From Brucella pseudogrignonensis (GTDB lineage: Bacteria; Pseudomonadota; Alphaproteobacteria; Rhizobiales; Rhizobiaceae), in contig NZ_NNRM01000017.1 of assembly GCF_002252525.1 (NCBI RefSeq), forward strand, positions 62,001 through 126,000: a DNA stretch of 64,000 bases, written 5' to 3'. Every line of letters starts with the position of its first letter. Position 1 is the first letter of the stretch. The notes under the pieces are model-generated. The model made no database searches. It had not been told where the DNA came from and was given only the letters and a program-made list of their open reading frames with translations. Both the position numbers and the translations under genes were made by a program. This document shows, piece after piece, positions 8,403-19,044 of the stretch.

Positions 8403-9182
8403 ATGAAACGTCTGCTTCTCACCGGCGCGTCAGGCAATCTGGGGCGTATGCTGGCTAAAAGACTGACACAGGCAGGCTATTGGCTGCGCTTGTCCGATAT
8501 CGCACCGTTTCCCGATGTTATGCCGGAGAATGCCGAGTTCATTCAGGCCGATCTGATGGATGCCGGTGCCATTACCGATCTTGTGCGCGGTATGGATGCG
8601 ATTCTGCACTTTGGTGGCATCAGTGTGGAGCAGCCCTATGATGCGGTTGCCAAAGCCAATCTGCTTGGTGTTACGCATGTTTTTGAAGCGGCAAGGGCTG
8701 AAAAGCAGCGCGTCATTTTCGCTAGCTCCAACCATACGATCGGCTTTTATCCTCGCGACAAGGCGCTTGGCGCGGATGAATCATATAGACCCGACGGCTA
8801 TTACGGGCTTTCCAAGGCCTATGGTGAACTGCTGGGGCGCATGATGTTTGACAAGCACGGTATTGAAAGCGTGCATCTGCGTATCGGTTCCTGCGTGCCC
8901 GAGCCAACAGAAGCGCGGCATCTATCGACATGGCTTTCGCATGATGATCTGGTTCGGCTGCTGATAGCAGCTGTTGAAGCCCCAAAAACAGACGTTGCAA
9001 TCGTCTGGGGCGTTTCCGCCAATGCCGCGCGCTGGTGGGAGAAGGATGATGCAGCGCTGATTGGTTATGTTCCGCAGGATGATGCTTCCCGCTACGGCGA
9101 TCTGGCAGAAACCGGCGATGCTGTATCATGCAGATTTCAGGGCGGAACATTCACCGCCCATGACTACTCGCGTGAGGAATGA
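8403..9182 (+). CDS. udh: Uronate dehydrogenase (NAD-dependent, extended SDR)
   Basis: A 259-residue Rossmann protein with GASGNLG at 8-14 and the SDR active site Y134-x3-K138 in DGYYGLSKAYGE. It keeps the hallmark stretches of the Agrobacterium/Pseudomonas uronate dehydrogenases as I know them: FASSNHTIGFYP near 106, LRIGSC near 160, STWLSHDD, VWGVSAN and RFQGGTF near the end. Those enzymes oxidise galacturonate or glucuronate at C1 to the aldaro-1,4-lactone with NAD+. The start follows GGGAG at a good distance. This is the strongest clue that the operon handles hexuronates, although a homologue with a shifted substrate is possible. Confidence 0.8.
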   Translation: MKRLLLTGASGNLGRMLAKRLTQAGYWLRLSDIAPFPDVMPENAEFIQADLMDAGAITDLVRGMDAILHFGGISVEQPYDAVAKANLLGVTHVFEAARAEKQRVIFASSNHTIGFYPRDKALGADESYRPDGYYGLSKAYGELLGRMMFDKHGIESVHLRIGSCVPEPTEARHLSTWLSHDDLVRLLIAAVEAPKTDVAIVWGVSANAARWWEKDDAALIGYVPQDDASRYGDLAETGDAVSCRFQGGTFTAHDYSREE

Positions 9183-9186
9183 AGCT

Positions 9187-10140
9187 GTGGTGCCCATGGT
9201 TGTTGAACTCAACGCTTATAATTATCGTCTGAGGCTTGCCCCCCAATATGGTGCAACTTTGCTTGAGGCAGAGTGGCATCACCCGGATGGCTCATGGGTA
9301 GAATTACTTGAGCCACTCGCAACACCCGAAGCGGGCCTGAAAGCAGGGTGCTTCGTGATGGCACCTTTTGCCAATCGTATAGATTGTGGGCGGTTCGCTT
9401 TTGAAGGAAAAACTGTTCAGCTGCCGATCAATGCGCCACAGGAAGGCATGGCTATTCATGGCTTTTCGAGGATGCATAGCTGGGAGGTGGTGGAGACCAG
9501 CGACAATCGGGTGCATGTGCGCGATGAGGTTCACAGTGACGACCATCCCTACTCATACAGGCTGGATCAAATCATCGATATTGCGCCTGATGGCTTTCGC
9601 ATATCGCTGAGTATCCAGAATGAAGGCGACAGCGCTCTGCCGTTCGGCATCGGCTTGCATCCGTGGTTTTCTAAAACCAACAAGGCAACGCTTGAATTTC
9701 AATCCAATGGCGCACCACAGCTTGATACACGCGGATTACCACAAGGTATCCCCGAAGCTATCGACTGGTTTACTCCGGGAAACACAATTGTTCTGTCAAA
9801 ATTGTCGCTGGTGAATTGCTGTTTCACAGGCTGGAACCGTGAGGCGACAATACGCTGGCCGGAAACATCAACTGGCCTCCGGCTTAAAGGCGAGGGCGCG
9901 TTGCGGCATCTCCATGTTTTCAATCCACAGGATCGCGCAGTCTTTTGCGCTGAACCGGTAAGTCACCTACCGGATGTCATCAATAGGCCAGCGCTTGGTG
10001 AGGATGCAGCCATGACAGTTCTCAATCCTGGAGAAGCGCTGACGGGTGCTCTCCTGTTTTCCGCTCATCTTTTGCCAGACAATGCACCTGGCATTTGCAG
10101 AAATTTGCGCAGCTCAAATACCGGGAAGGCCCTGAAATGA
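9187..10140 (+). CDS. Aldose 1-epimerase family protein (galactose mutarotase-like)
   Basis: About 317 residues, all-beta galactose mutarotase fold. The conserved FANRI stretch, HGFSRMHSW (catalytic His) and GIGLHPWF (second His), with a late glutamate near FCAEPVSHLPD, support an active epimerase. It interconverts alpha and beta anomers, supplying the form that the dehydrogenase accepts. I take the GTG at 9187, seven bases after a GAGGAA; an ATG at 9196 is an alternative, while longer forms would run back into udh. The last four bases (ATGA) overlap the next start. Confidence 0.82.
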   Translation: MVPMVVELNAYNYRLRLAPQYGATLLEAEWHHPDGSWVELLEPLATPEAGLKAGCFVMAPFANRIDCGRFAFEGKTVQLPINAPQEGMAIHGFSRMHSWEVVETSDNRVHVRDEVHSDDHPYSYRLDQIIDIAPDGFRISLSIQNEGDSALPFGIGLHPWFSKTNKATLEFQSNGAPQLDTRGLPQGIPEAIDWFTPGNTIVLSKLSLVNCCFTGWNREATIRWPETSTGLRLKGEGALRHLHVFNPQDRAVFCAEPVSHLPDVINRPALGEDAAMTVLNPGEALTGALLFSAHLLPDNAPGICRNLRSSNTGKALK

Positions 10141-11870
10141 CCAGAAAAGCATATGAAGATCTGCGTTCTGCGCGCTGGATGTTGCCAGATGATCAGCGTT
10201 CTTCCGGCCATCGTTCAAGAACCATGCAGATGGGGTATGATCCGGTGGATTGGGAGGGCAAACCAATCATCGCAATCATCAATACCTGGTCGGATGCACA
10301 ACCTTGTCATGCGCATTTCAAGGATCGTGTTGAGTGGGTGAAGCGCGGCATTCTGCAAGCAGGCGGTTTTCCGCTTGAGCTTCCCGCATTGTCGCTTTCT
10401 GAAAGCTATGTGAAGCCAACAACCATGCTCTACCGCAACATGCTGGCGATGGAGACGGAAGAGCTTTTGCGTTCTCATCCGGTTGATGGTGCTGTCCTGA
10501 TGGGCGGCTGTGACAAGACCACACCGGCACTCATTATGGGGGCCACCAGTGCTGGCTATCCCTTCATCTTCCTGCCTGCAGGCCCCATGCTTCGTGGCAA
10601 CTATGCTGGAAAGACGCTTGGATCTGGTACGGATATGTTCAAGTTCTGGGATGAACGTCGCGCTGGCACCATCGGTAAGGAAGAATGGCAGGGTATTGAA
10701 GGTGGCATTGCCCGCAGCTACGGCCATTGCATGACGATGGGTACGGCATCCACCATGACAGTGATTGCAGAAGCCATGGGGCTGTCGTTGCCTGGTGCAT
10801 CATCAATTCCTGCGGCTGATGCCAATCATCAGCGCATGTCAACGCAATGCGGTCGCCGCATTGTCGAGATGGTGTGGGACGATCTGACACCAGACCAGAT
10901 TATCACACCGGCAGCGGTGAAGAATTCGGTTATTGTTGCAATGGCGACCGGTTGTTCCACCAATGCAATCATTCATCTGATTGCGATGGCGCGACGTGCA
11001 GGCGTTCCGCTTGAACTGGATGACCTTGATCGTATCGGACGAACAACACCTGTCATCGCCAATATCCGCCCCTCCGGTTCCACCTATCTGATGGAGGATT
11101 TTTATTATGCCGGTGGCATTCGCGCGCTGATGCGTCAGCTCGGCGACAAGCTCGATCCTTCAGCCATTACCATTACCGGAAAACCGCTGACCGAGGGGCT
11201 GGAAAAAGCGCAGATCTATAATGAGGATGTTATCAGGCCGTTGTCCAATCCGGTGTACCATGAAGGGTCACTGGCCGTCTTGAAGGGCAATCTCTGCCCG
11301 GATGGCGCAGTGATCAAGCCCGCTGCCTGCGATCCCAAATTTCATCGGCATACAGGCCCGGCGCTGGTCGCAGACAGCTATCCTGAGCTTAAGAAAATTA
11401 TCGATGATCCTGATTATCCGCTGACGCCGGACACGGTTCTTGTGCTGCGCAATGCTGGTCCGCAGGGCGGGCCCGGAATGCCCGAATGGGGCATGATCCC
11501 GATGCCGAAAGCTCTGCTGAAGCTTGGTCTCAGGGATATGGTGCGAATTTCAGATGCGCGTATGTCAGGGACTAGCTTCGGTGCCTGTGTGCTGCATGTG
11601 GCACCGGAATCCTTTATCGGCGGACCGCTGGCCCTGCTGAAAACCGGCGATATGGTCGAACTCGATATTCCGGCGCGCAGTCTCAACATGCTTGTTTCTG
11701 AAGATGAACTGGCTGCCCGCCGTGCAGCTTGGCAAACGCCGGAACCCAAATATGAGCGTGGCTATGGCTTTGTCTTTTCCAAGCATGTCGAGCAGGCCGA
11801 CAAGGGCTGCGATTTTGATTTCCTGAAAACCGATTTTGGTCGTCCGGTTGACGAGCCGGTCATTTATTAA
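10137..11870 (+). CDS. IlvD/Edd family dehydratase, sugar-acid type (L-arabinonate/aldonate dehydratase-like)
   Basis: A 577-residue iron-sulfur dehydratase. The three cluster cysteines are C57 (AQPCHAHF), C125 (GGCDKTTPA) and C198 (GHCMTMGTAST), matching the [2Fe-2S] ligands C59, C127 and C200 of the Rhizobium L-arabinonate dehydratase. The N-terminal LRSARWM with GYDPVDWEGKP and the overall length fit the sugar-acid branch rather than dihydroxy-acid dehydratase of valine synthesis. It converts an aldonate to a 2-keto-3-deoxy acid. ATG 10137 overlaps the epimerase stop and has GGAAGG before it. Its presence next to an enolase-type dehydratase suggests two substrates or two consecutive dehydrations. 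Confidence 0.87.
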   Translation: MTRKAYEDLRSARWMLPDDQRSSGHRSRTMQMGYDPVDWEGKPIIAIINTWSDAQPCHAHFKDRVEWVKRGILQAGGFPLELPALSLSESYVKPTTMLYRNMLAMETEELLRSHPVDGAVLMGGCDKTTPALIMGATSAGYPFIFLPAGPMLRGNYAGKTLGSGTDMFKFWDERRAGTIGKEEWQGIEGGIARSYGHCMTMGTASTMTVIAEAMGLSLPGASSIPAADANHQRMSTQCGRRIVEMVWDDLTPDQIITPAAVKNSVIVAMATGCSTNAIIHLIAMARRAGVPLELDDLDRIGRTTPVIANIRPSGSTYLMEDFYYAGGIRALMRQLGDKLDPSAITITGKPLTEGLEKAQIYNEDVIRPLSNPVYHEGSLAVLKGNLCPDGAVIKPAACDPKFHRHTGPALVADSYPELKKIIDDPDYPLTPDTVLVLRNAGPQGGPGMPEWGMIPMPKALLKLGLRDMVRISDARMSGTSFGACVLHVAPESFIGGPLALLKTGDMVELDIPARSLNMLVSEDELAARRAAWQTPEPKYERGYGFVFSKHVEQADKGCDFDFLKTDFGRPVDEPVIY

Positions 11871-11881
11871 GAGGCAGACCG

Positions 11882-12607
11882 ATGTCAGACTATATTCTCA
11901 CCGACGAAACACGCGCAAAATTGAAGAAGGTTTCAACTGCATCTGTTGCCACCGCTCTCTATAAGCGCGGACTGCGCAACCAGTTCATTCAGGGCTCGTT
12001 TCAGATCGCACGTAAACCGGAAAACATGGTCGGTCAGGCTTTTACGCTGCGTTATATCCCGGCGCGCGAAGACCGCAATCCGATCACTGTTTTCCGTAAT
12101 CCCGATCACAAGCAGCGTGTGGCCATCGAAACCTGTCCTCCGGGCTATGTGCTGGTGATGGATGCGCGCAAGGATGCGCGTGCTGCGACCGCAGGTTCCA
12201 TTCTGGTGACGCGCCTTGCTTTGCGGGGCGCTGCAGGGATTGTCTCGGATGGCGGTTTTCGTGATGTGACGGGCATTGGTGAACTTGATATGCCCGCTTA
12301 CTGCGCCAAAGCATCGGCCCCGACAAACCTCACACTACATGAAGCTATCGACATCAATGTTCCGATTTCCTGCGGAGATGCTGCGGTATTTCCGGGTGAT
12401 GTTCTGGTGGGCGATGCCGACGGTGTCATGGTAATTCCGGCGCATCTTTGCGATGAAATTGCCGATGAATGCGTTGGCATGGAAGTCTTTGAAGATTTCG
12501 TTCTGGAAGAAGTGAACAAAGGCGCGGCAATTATCGGCCTCTATCCTTGCACCAAGGATGAGTGGGCTAAGAAATTTGAAGGCTGGAAAAACGAAAACAA
12601 TCGTTAG
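11882..12607 (+). CDS. RraA-like / HMG-CHA aldolase family protein
   Basis: A 241-residue protein of the RraA/4-hydroxy-4-methyl-2-oxoglutarate aldolase fold. Family landmarks are GIVSDGGFRD near residue 120, where Arg and Asp hold the metal and carboxylate in the aldolases, and GDVLVGDADGVMVIP near 170. It begins 11 bases after the IlvD-type gene and ends the operon. Members next to sugar-acid genes are usually annotated as RNase E regulators, but a metal-dependent aldolase or decarboxylase acting on a keto-deoxy sugar acid suits this context better. The actual reaction is unknown. Its TAG stop lies inside the start of an interspersed repeat. Confidence 0.75.
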   Translation: MSDYILTDETRAKLKKVSTASVATALYKRGLRNQFIQGSFQIARKPENMVGQAFTLRYIPAREDRNPITVFRNPDHKQRVAIETCPPGYVLVMDARKDARAATAGSILVTRLALRGAAGIVSDGGFRDVTGIGELDMPAYCAKASAPTNLTLHEAIDINVPISCGDAAVFPGDVLVGDADGVMVIPAHLCDEIADECVGMEVFEDFVLEEVNKGAAIIGLYPCTKDEWAKKFEGWKNENNR

Positions 12608-12718
12608 AGCGCATCTCGAAAAGTGCGAAGCGGTTTTCGGAAAAAGATACGCGTAAAAATAAACTGATAGAGCATTTCCAATCACTCAATCAAAACAGGA
12701 AATGCTCTAGAGCGCATT
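12605..12718 (+). repeat. Interspersed palindromic repeat, copy 1
   Basis: Begins AGAGCGCATCTCG, continues with the AAAAGTGCGAAGCGGTTTT core, and ends with a perfect 12-bp inverted pair TAGAGCATTTCC (12668-12679) and GGAAATGCTCTA (12698-12709). It matches the copies near 56.8, 59.7 and 63.9 kb. It lies between convergent genes. Confidence 0.8.
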
Positions 12719-12732
12719 ATGCCGCGATAAGA

Positions 12733-12758
12733 AAACACCGCCTCAAACGGGCGGTGTT
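12733..12758 (-). terminator. Terminator of the trp-accD-folC transcript
   Basis: Arms AACACCGCC (12734-12742) and GGCGGTGTT (12750-12758); read on the minus strand the stem ends in TTTTC. The stem includes the last codons and stop of folC. Confidence 0.75.
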
Positions 12759-14071
12759 CCATTGTCGCGGAGAACTTCGCCCGCAAGATAAAGCGAGCCA
12801 CCGATCAGAATGCGAGGGGGCGCTTCATCATCGAGCCAGCTGTCATGCAAAATCTTGAGTGCGTTCTCGACCGAATGAACAGGCTCAGCCGAAAGCCCGG
12901 CCTTCTGTGCACTGATCGCCAGCTCATTATTCGGGATACCCGCATCACTTGATGGGATCGGCACGGTAAAGACATGGCGTGCCATGCCCGTAAAGGCCTC
13001 AAAATAGCCGACAGGGTCCTTTGTGTTGATCATGCCGGTGATGAGAAACAACGGTCGTGTAGAGCGTTCCTCGAGATCGCCAAAGGCTTCCGCAATGACA
13101 ACGCCTGCGCCGGGATTATGTCCGCCATCAAGCCAGATTTCGGATGCAGCAGGCGCGAGATCGAAAAGCTTGCCATGGGTGAGGCGCTGCATCCGCGCAG
13201 GCCAGTCCACGACCATCATGGCCTTTTCAGCGGCCTTGTCGGTAATGGTGAAACCAGCCATCTGCACGGCTTCAATGGCAGCGGCAGCATTGGCGAGCTG
13301 GTGACGACCCGGCAGACGCGGCAATGGCAGATCGATCAGCCCATCTTCATTCTGGAAGACCATGCGGCCATGTTCCTCGAATGCGAAGAAATCCTGTCCA
13401 TAGATCGACAGAGGGCAATCCAGGCGATCGGCGGTTGAGATCAGCACTTCGCGCGCCGCATCAAAGGGCTGGAAGCCGATGACGACCGGGCAATCCTGTT
13501 TGATGATGCCAGCTTTTTCAACGGCAATCAGTTCAACGCGGTCGCCCAGAAATGCCTGATGATCGACAGAGATCGGCATGATGAGGGATACGGCTGGTTC
13601 GGCAATGACGTTGGTCGCATCAAGGCGTCCACCAAGACCCACTTCCATGATGACGACATCAGCCGGATGCTCGGAAAACAGCACAAAGGCTACGGCGGTC
13701 AGGACCTCGAAAACCGTGATGTGTTTGCCGTCATTGGCCTGTTCCACGCGTTCAATGGCATCAGCCAGAACATCGTCGGAAACAAACTTGCCGCCATTCT
13801 TGGAGGCGAGGCGATAGCGTTCATGCCAGTTCACAAGATGCGGAGAGGTATGAACGTGAACGCCCAAGCCGCTCGCTTCCAGAAGCGCGCGGCAGAAAGC
13901 GCTTGCCGATCCTTTGCCGTTGGTGCCGGCAATATGGATCACAGGCGGCAGGTTGAGGTGCGGATTGCCGAGCTTTTCCAGAAGACCGCGGATGCGGTCT
14001 AAGGAAAGATCAAAACCTTTTGGATGCAATTGCATCAGCCGTTCGATAACGGCATCCGCTTTTCCTGTCAC
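12743..14071 (-). CDS. folC: Bifunctional folylpolyglutamate synthase/dihydrofolate synthase
   Basis: A 442-residue Mur-ligase-fold enzyme that adds glutamate to dihydropteroate and to reduced folates in the cytoplasm. The ATP-binding loop is AGTNGKGSASAF near residue 48; the omega-type VGLGGRLDATNV segment near 145 and SVDHQAFLG near 170 are typical, and WLDGGHNPGA near 315 marks the C-terminal domain. The start lies 2 bases after the accD stop, so translation is coupled. trp-accD-folC order is common in alphaproteobacteria. Confidence 0.94.
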   Translation of the reverse strand: MTGKADAVIERLMQLHPKGFDLSLDRIRGLLEKLGNPHLNLPPVIHIAGTNGKGSASAFCRALLEASGLGVHVHTSPHLVNWHERYRLASKNGGKFVSDDVLADAIERVEQANDGKHITVFEVLTAVAFVLFSEHPADVVIMEVGLGGRLDATNVIAEPAVSLIMPISVDHQAFLGDRVELIAVEKAGIIKQDCPVVIGFQPFDAAREVLISTADRLDCPLSIYGQDFFAFEEHGRMVFQNEDGLIDLPLPRLPGRHQLANAAAAIEAVQMAGFTITDKAAEKAMMVVDWPARMQRLTHGKLFDLAPAASEIWLDGGHNPGAGVVIAEAFGDLEERSTRPLFLITGMINTKDPVGYFEAFTGMARHVFTVPIPSSDAGIPNNELAISAQKAGLSAEPVHSVENALKILHDSWLDDEAPPRILIGGSLYLAGEVLRDNGTPPV

Positions 14072-14073
14072 GA

Positions 14074-14991
14074 TTACGCCGCCTTGCTGTCAGCTTCTGG
14101 CTTCTTTGGTGAAGGTGCTGCTACCGGTGCATCGGTATTGGCGGGCTGTCTGGTCATAATTTTGAGCAGACGTGCAATGGTTGACTTCAGCTCAAGGCGC
14201 GAGACGACCATATCGACCATGCCATGTTCCATCAGATATTCAGCGCTCTGGAAGCCTTCAGGCAGCTTCTCGCGAATGGTCTGTTCGATCACGCGAGGAC
14301 CGGCGAAGCCGATCAGTGCGCCCGGCTCTGCAATATGAATATCACCGAGCATTGCGTAGGAAGCGGTCACACCACCCGTTGTTGGGTTGGTAAGAACGAC
14401 AATGTAAGGCAGGCCAGCTTCTTTAAGCATTTCCACGGCAACAGTGGTGCGTGGCAGCTGCATGAGCGACAGAATGCCTTCCTGCATACGGGCACCGCCC
14501 GAAGCTGCAAAAAGAACCAGCGGACGCTTCAGCTCAATGGCCTTTTCAAAGCCCTGAATGATGGCTTCGCCAGCACCCATGCCGAGCGAGCCGCCCATGA
14601 AGCCGAAATCCTGAACGGTCGCGACAATCGGCAGACCTTCAATCGTGCCAAGACCATTGATGATCGCATCTTCCATACCGGTGCGTGACCGATAATCCTT
14701 GAGACGATCAATATACTTCTTTTCGTCGCGGAATTTGAGCGGATCGGTTGGAACCTTAGGGCTTTCCAGCGTCGTGTATTCGCCATTGTCGAAGAAGAAA
14801 CGCAGACGGTCCTTGCCCTTGATGCGCATGTGATGGCCCGAGCCGGGGATCACGAACTGATTGCTCTCAAGGTCCTTATGAAACACCATTTCACCGGTCG
14901 ATGGATCTTTGATCCAAAGGTTTTCCGGCATCTCGCGACGTCCGAGCATCGAATTGATCTTCGGACGAACGTAGTTGGTGATCCAGTTCAT
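14074..14991 (-). CDS. accD: Acetyl-CoA carboxylase carboxyltransferase subunit beta
   Basis: A 305-residue subunit that, with AccA, moves the carboxyl group from biotin to acetyl-CoA, the first step of fatty acid synthesis. Catalytic-core motifs such as [11 protein letters not shown] near 160, [13 protein letters not shown] and [11 protein letters not shown] are intact. The N-terminal zinc ribbon fold is recognisable ([20 protein letters not shown], then GSGHHMRI) but all four zinc cysteines of the E. coli enzyme are replaced (Asp, Thr, Ile and Ser at those places). A C-terminal tail rich in Pro and Ala closes the protein. Confidence 0.95.
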   Translation of the reverse strand: MNWITNYVRPKINSMLGRREMPENLWIKDPSTGEMVFHKDLESNQFVIPGSGHHMRIKGKDRLRFFFDNGEYTTLESPKVPTDPLKFRDEKKYIDRLKDYRSRTGMEDAIINGLGTIEGLPIVATVQDFGFMGGSLGMGAGEAIIQGFEKAIELKRPLVLFAASGGARMQEGILSLMQLPRTTVAVEMLKEAGLPYIVVLTNPTTGGVTASYAMLGDIHIAEPGALIGFAGPRVIEQTIREKLPEGFQSAEYLMEHGMVDMVVSRLELKSTIARLLKIMTRQPANTDAPVAAPSPKKPEADSKAA

Positions 14992-15083
14992 GACGTTTGG
15001 TTCCGTTTCTTGTTCTTCAAAAAACTCTAAAGCCCGTCGCGTTTTATCGAATTCACACGACGCTCTTTAACTCGTTATCTCAA

Positions 15084-15134
15084 CGCATGTCGTCACCGGA
15101 AAACCGGTTCCCACTTTTGGGGGACATGCTCTAG
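15084..15134 (-). repeat. Interspersed palindromic repeat, short copy 2
   Basis: Contains ACCGGAAAACCGGTTCCCACTTTT-type core flanked by CATGT and ACATGC. Read on the minus strand it aligns with the copy at 42.73 kb (core CCCAAAAGTGGGAACCGG). It lies between trpA and accD and is probably transcribed with them. Confidence 0.7.
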
Positions 15135-15151
15135 CTTCTTAAATGGACGAT

Positions 15152-15991
15152 TTATTGGGCAGCTTCAAGGCGTGTTGCGCGAACACTTGCTGCCAATGCA
15201 CTGACAAGTTTGGTGACGGCAGCTGCCGGATCACCCTTCACCTTGCCATTTTCATCGAGTTCGCCCGCGACTGCTTTGACGATAGCGGTGCCGACAACAA
15301 CGCCGTCAGCAGCCTCAGCAATGGCTGCAGCCTGTTCAGGCGTCTTTACACCAAAGCCCACACAGATCGGCAGATCGGTGCTCTTCTTGATGTGGCGCAC
15401 AGCATCTGCAACTCGCGCCGTATCGGCAATTGCCGAGCCGGTGATACCGTTCATCGAGACGTAATAGACGAAACCCGAGGAGTTCGTCAGTACCTTTGGA
15501 AGACGCTTATCGTCGGTGGTCGGCGTGGTCAGGCGGATGAAGTTGAGGCCTGCCTCGGTTGCCGGAATGCAGAGTTCCTTGTCCATTTCGGACGGCAGAT
15601 CGACAATGATAAAACCATCAACGCCGGACGTTTTGGCATCAGCGAGGAAACGCTCGACGCCATAGATGTAAATCGGGTTGTAATAACCCATCAGGACGAT
15701 TGGCGTTGTGTCGTCCTCTTTACGGAAATCGGCTGCCAGTTGCAGGGTCTTTTTCAGCGTCTGCCCGGCTGCAAGTGAACGCAGGCCAGCAGCTTCAATC
15801 GCAGGGCCGTCGGCCATCGGATCGGAGAAAGGCATACCAAGCTCAATCACATCCGAGCCTGCTTTCGGCAAAGCCTTCATGACGGCAAGCGATGTCGCAT
15901 AATCGGGGTCGCCGCCCATGAAATAAGTGACCAGTGCTGGACGTCCTTCGGACTTGAGCGCTGCAAATTTGGTGTCGATGCGTGTGGTCAT
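15152..15991 (-). CDS. trpA: Tryptophan synthase alpha subunit
   Basis: A 279-residue TIM barrel that cleaves indole-3-glycerol phosphate and channels indole to TrpB. The catalytic acids are E50 in [12 protein letters not shown] and D61 in PMADGPAIE; the phosphate-binding [10 protein letters not shown] segment lies near residue 215. Its start overlaps the end of the preceding 156-aa gene by 4 bases, so the genes are cotranslated. Confidence 0.96.
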   Translation of the reverse strand: MTTRIDTKFAALKSEGRPALVTYFMGGDPDYATSLAVMKALPKAGSDVIELGMPFSDPMADGPAIEAAGLRSLAAGQTLKKTLQLAADFRKEDDTTPIVLMGYYNPIYIYGVERFLADAKTSGVDGFIIVDLPSEMDKELCIPATEAGLNFIRLTTPTTDDKRLPKVLTNSSGFVYYVSMNGITGSAIADTARVADAVRHIKKSTDLPICVGFGVKTPEQAAAIAEAADGVVVGTAIVKAVAGELDENGKVKGDPAAAVTKLVSALAASVRATRLEAAQ

Positions 15992-16458
15992 ACCGTGCCC
16001 CGTGGCAAAATGCGCGTAAGATAATCGGCGGTGGATTGGCCGGACATAACCGTCTCCATCCAGGCGCGCCGTTCAAAGTCGATGATCCCCAGTTCCCATA
16101 CGCAGGCCATCAACAAAGGCTGTGCGGGCATGAAGTCAATCTCGTCGCCGAGTTCAGACTGCCAGAGAATCTGTGTTGCGATGCCACCTTCCAGCCACCA
16201 GTGCAGAAGAAGCCACAGGCTTTCTTCACCCTGATGCAGAATAGCAAAACCAGCGCCGAGATGCGGCGTATGCTCGAGCTTTTCTGCAACCGATGCGATC
16301 TGTCTGCGGGCGATACCACGAGCCGCTTCTGCAAGCGGATTGGAAGGATCGGCTTCAATGATGCTGAGCTTGATTGTTGCCGAACCACACTCCGTCAGTC
16401 CGTCGAACCATGCGGCCCGCGGTCTGTAAGCATTGGTGTCGACAACAGCGTTGCTCAT
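15988..16458 (-). CDS. Conserved-looking protein of unknown function between trpB and trpA
   Basis: A 156-residue protein that I do not recognise. It has no signal peptide or membrane span; tryptophans are frequent ([36 protein letters not shown]), and the middle [20 protein letters not shown] looks like a core beta-hairpin. It starts 7 bases after the trpB stop and overlaps trpA by 4 bases, so it is clearly part of the trp transcript and real. The tryptophan-rich composition in a tryptophan operon is curious but may be chance. A small adaptor or ligand-binding role is speculation. Confidence 0.75.
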   Translation of the reverse strand: MSNAVVDTNAYRPRAAWFDGLTECGSATIKLSIIEADPSNPLAEAARGIARRQIASVAEKLEHTPHLGAGFAILHQGEESLWLLLHWWLEGGIATQILWQSELGDEIDFMPAQPLLMACVWELGIIDFERRAWMETVMSGQSTADYLTRILPRGTV

Positions 16459-16465
16459 GCAATCC

Positions 16466-18359
<1,894 letters not shown>

Positions 18360-18390
18360 GGCGTTTCCGTCGCACATATTGCGACGGGAC

Positions 18391-19044
18391 TCAAGCCGTT
18401 CCCGGCGCTGTTTCGGCTGGCGCGTCATCATAACCCTGTGCGATCAGGGTATCATACGCTTCCATGACCTCAAGGGGAACTGCCTGCGCAATCTGAAAAC
18501 CCAGTGCCGGATATTCCAGAATGCGCCGCAAATCGCCTGTCATTTCACGGACCAGCTTTTCGAACCCGTGAGCCTTTGTCGGCTGATCCTCGAAAGATGT
18601 AGCGGGTGCTGTGACAAAAGCCTTGGCTTCCGGCCATTGCCGGTCAACCGTTGCACGCACGCGGCGTTGCGTCTGTGGTTTGGTGACGAAAATCGGACTG
18701 ATGGCACCTGGCACCATCTTTTCGCGCGAAAAAAGGATGTTTTCGCCGATATTGGTCGCTTTTGGCTCGATGATGATGGCGCTTTCCGGAACGCCTTCAG
18801 CAATTGCGATTTCCGCAAAGGCTTCGGCCTCCGATGCCTTGTAGAGCCCTTTGGTCCAGTTACCGCTATGGCCTGTGAACATGAGCCAGGTGCCAAGGCC
18901 CTGCATGTAGAGATCGGCCGCATGTTTTGCGACGCGGGTATCATAACTGCCTAAGCCGATAATGACATCGGCGGTCTGAAGTTCGTCATAGATGCAATGG
19001 TAATCCCATAGCACCCGGGCGGCATTTTGAATATTTGATGTCAT
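18391..19044 (-). CDS. YdcF/SanA-like DUF218 domain protein
   Basis: A 217-residue cytoplasmic-looking protein of the DUF218 group: ADVIIGLGSYDTRVAKHAADLY near residue 30 is the nucleotide-like binding loop, and GVPESAIIIEPKATNIGENILFSREK near 95 is the family signature (the ATNTxEN stretch). YdcF of E. coli binds S-adenosylmethionine; others act on cell-envelope carbohydrate. The ATG at 19044 overlaps the stop of the metalloprotease gene (ATGA), which fixes the start, although the frame stays open further upstream. Function unknown. Confidence 0.8.
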   Translation of the reverse strand: MTSNIQNAARVLWDYHCIYDELQTADVIIGLGSYDTRVAKHAADLYMQGLGTWLMFTGHSGNWTKGLYKASEAEAFAEIAIAEGVPESAIIIEPKATNIGENILFSREKMVPGAISPIFVTKPQTQRRVRATVDRQWPEAKAFVTAPATSFEDQPTKAHGFEKLVREMTGDLRRILEYPALGFQIAQAVPLEVMEAYDTLIAQGYDDAPAETAPGTA

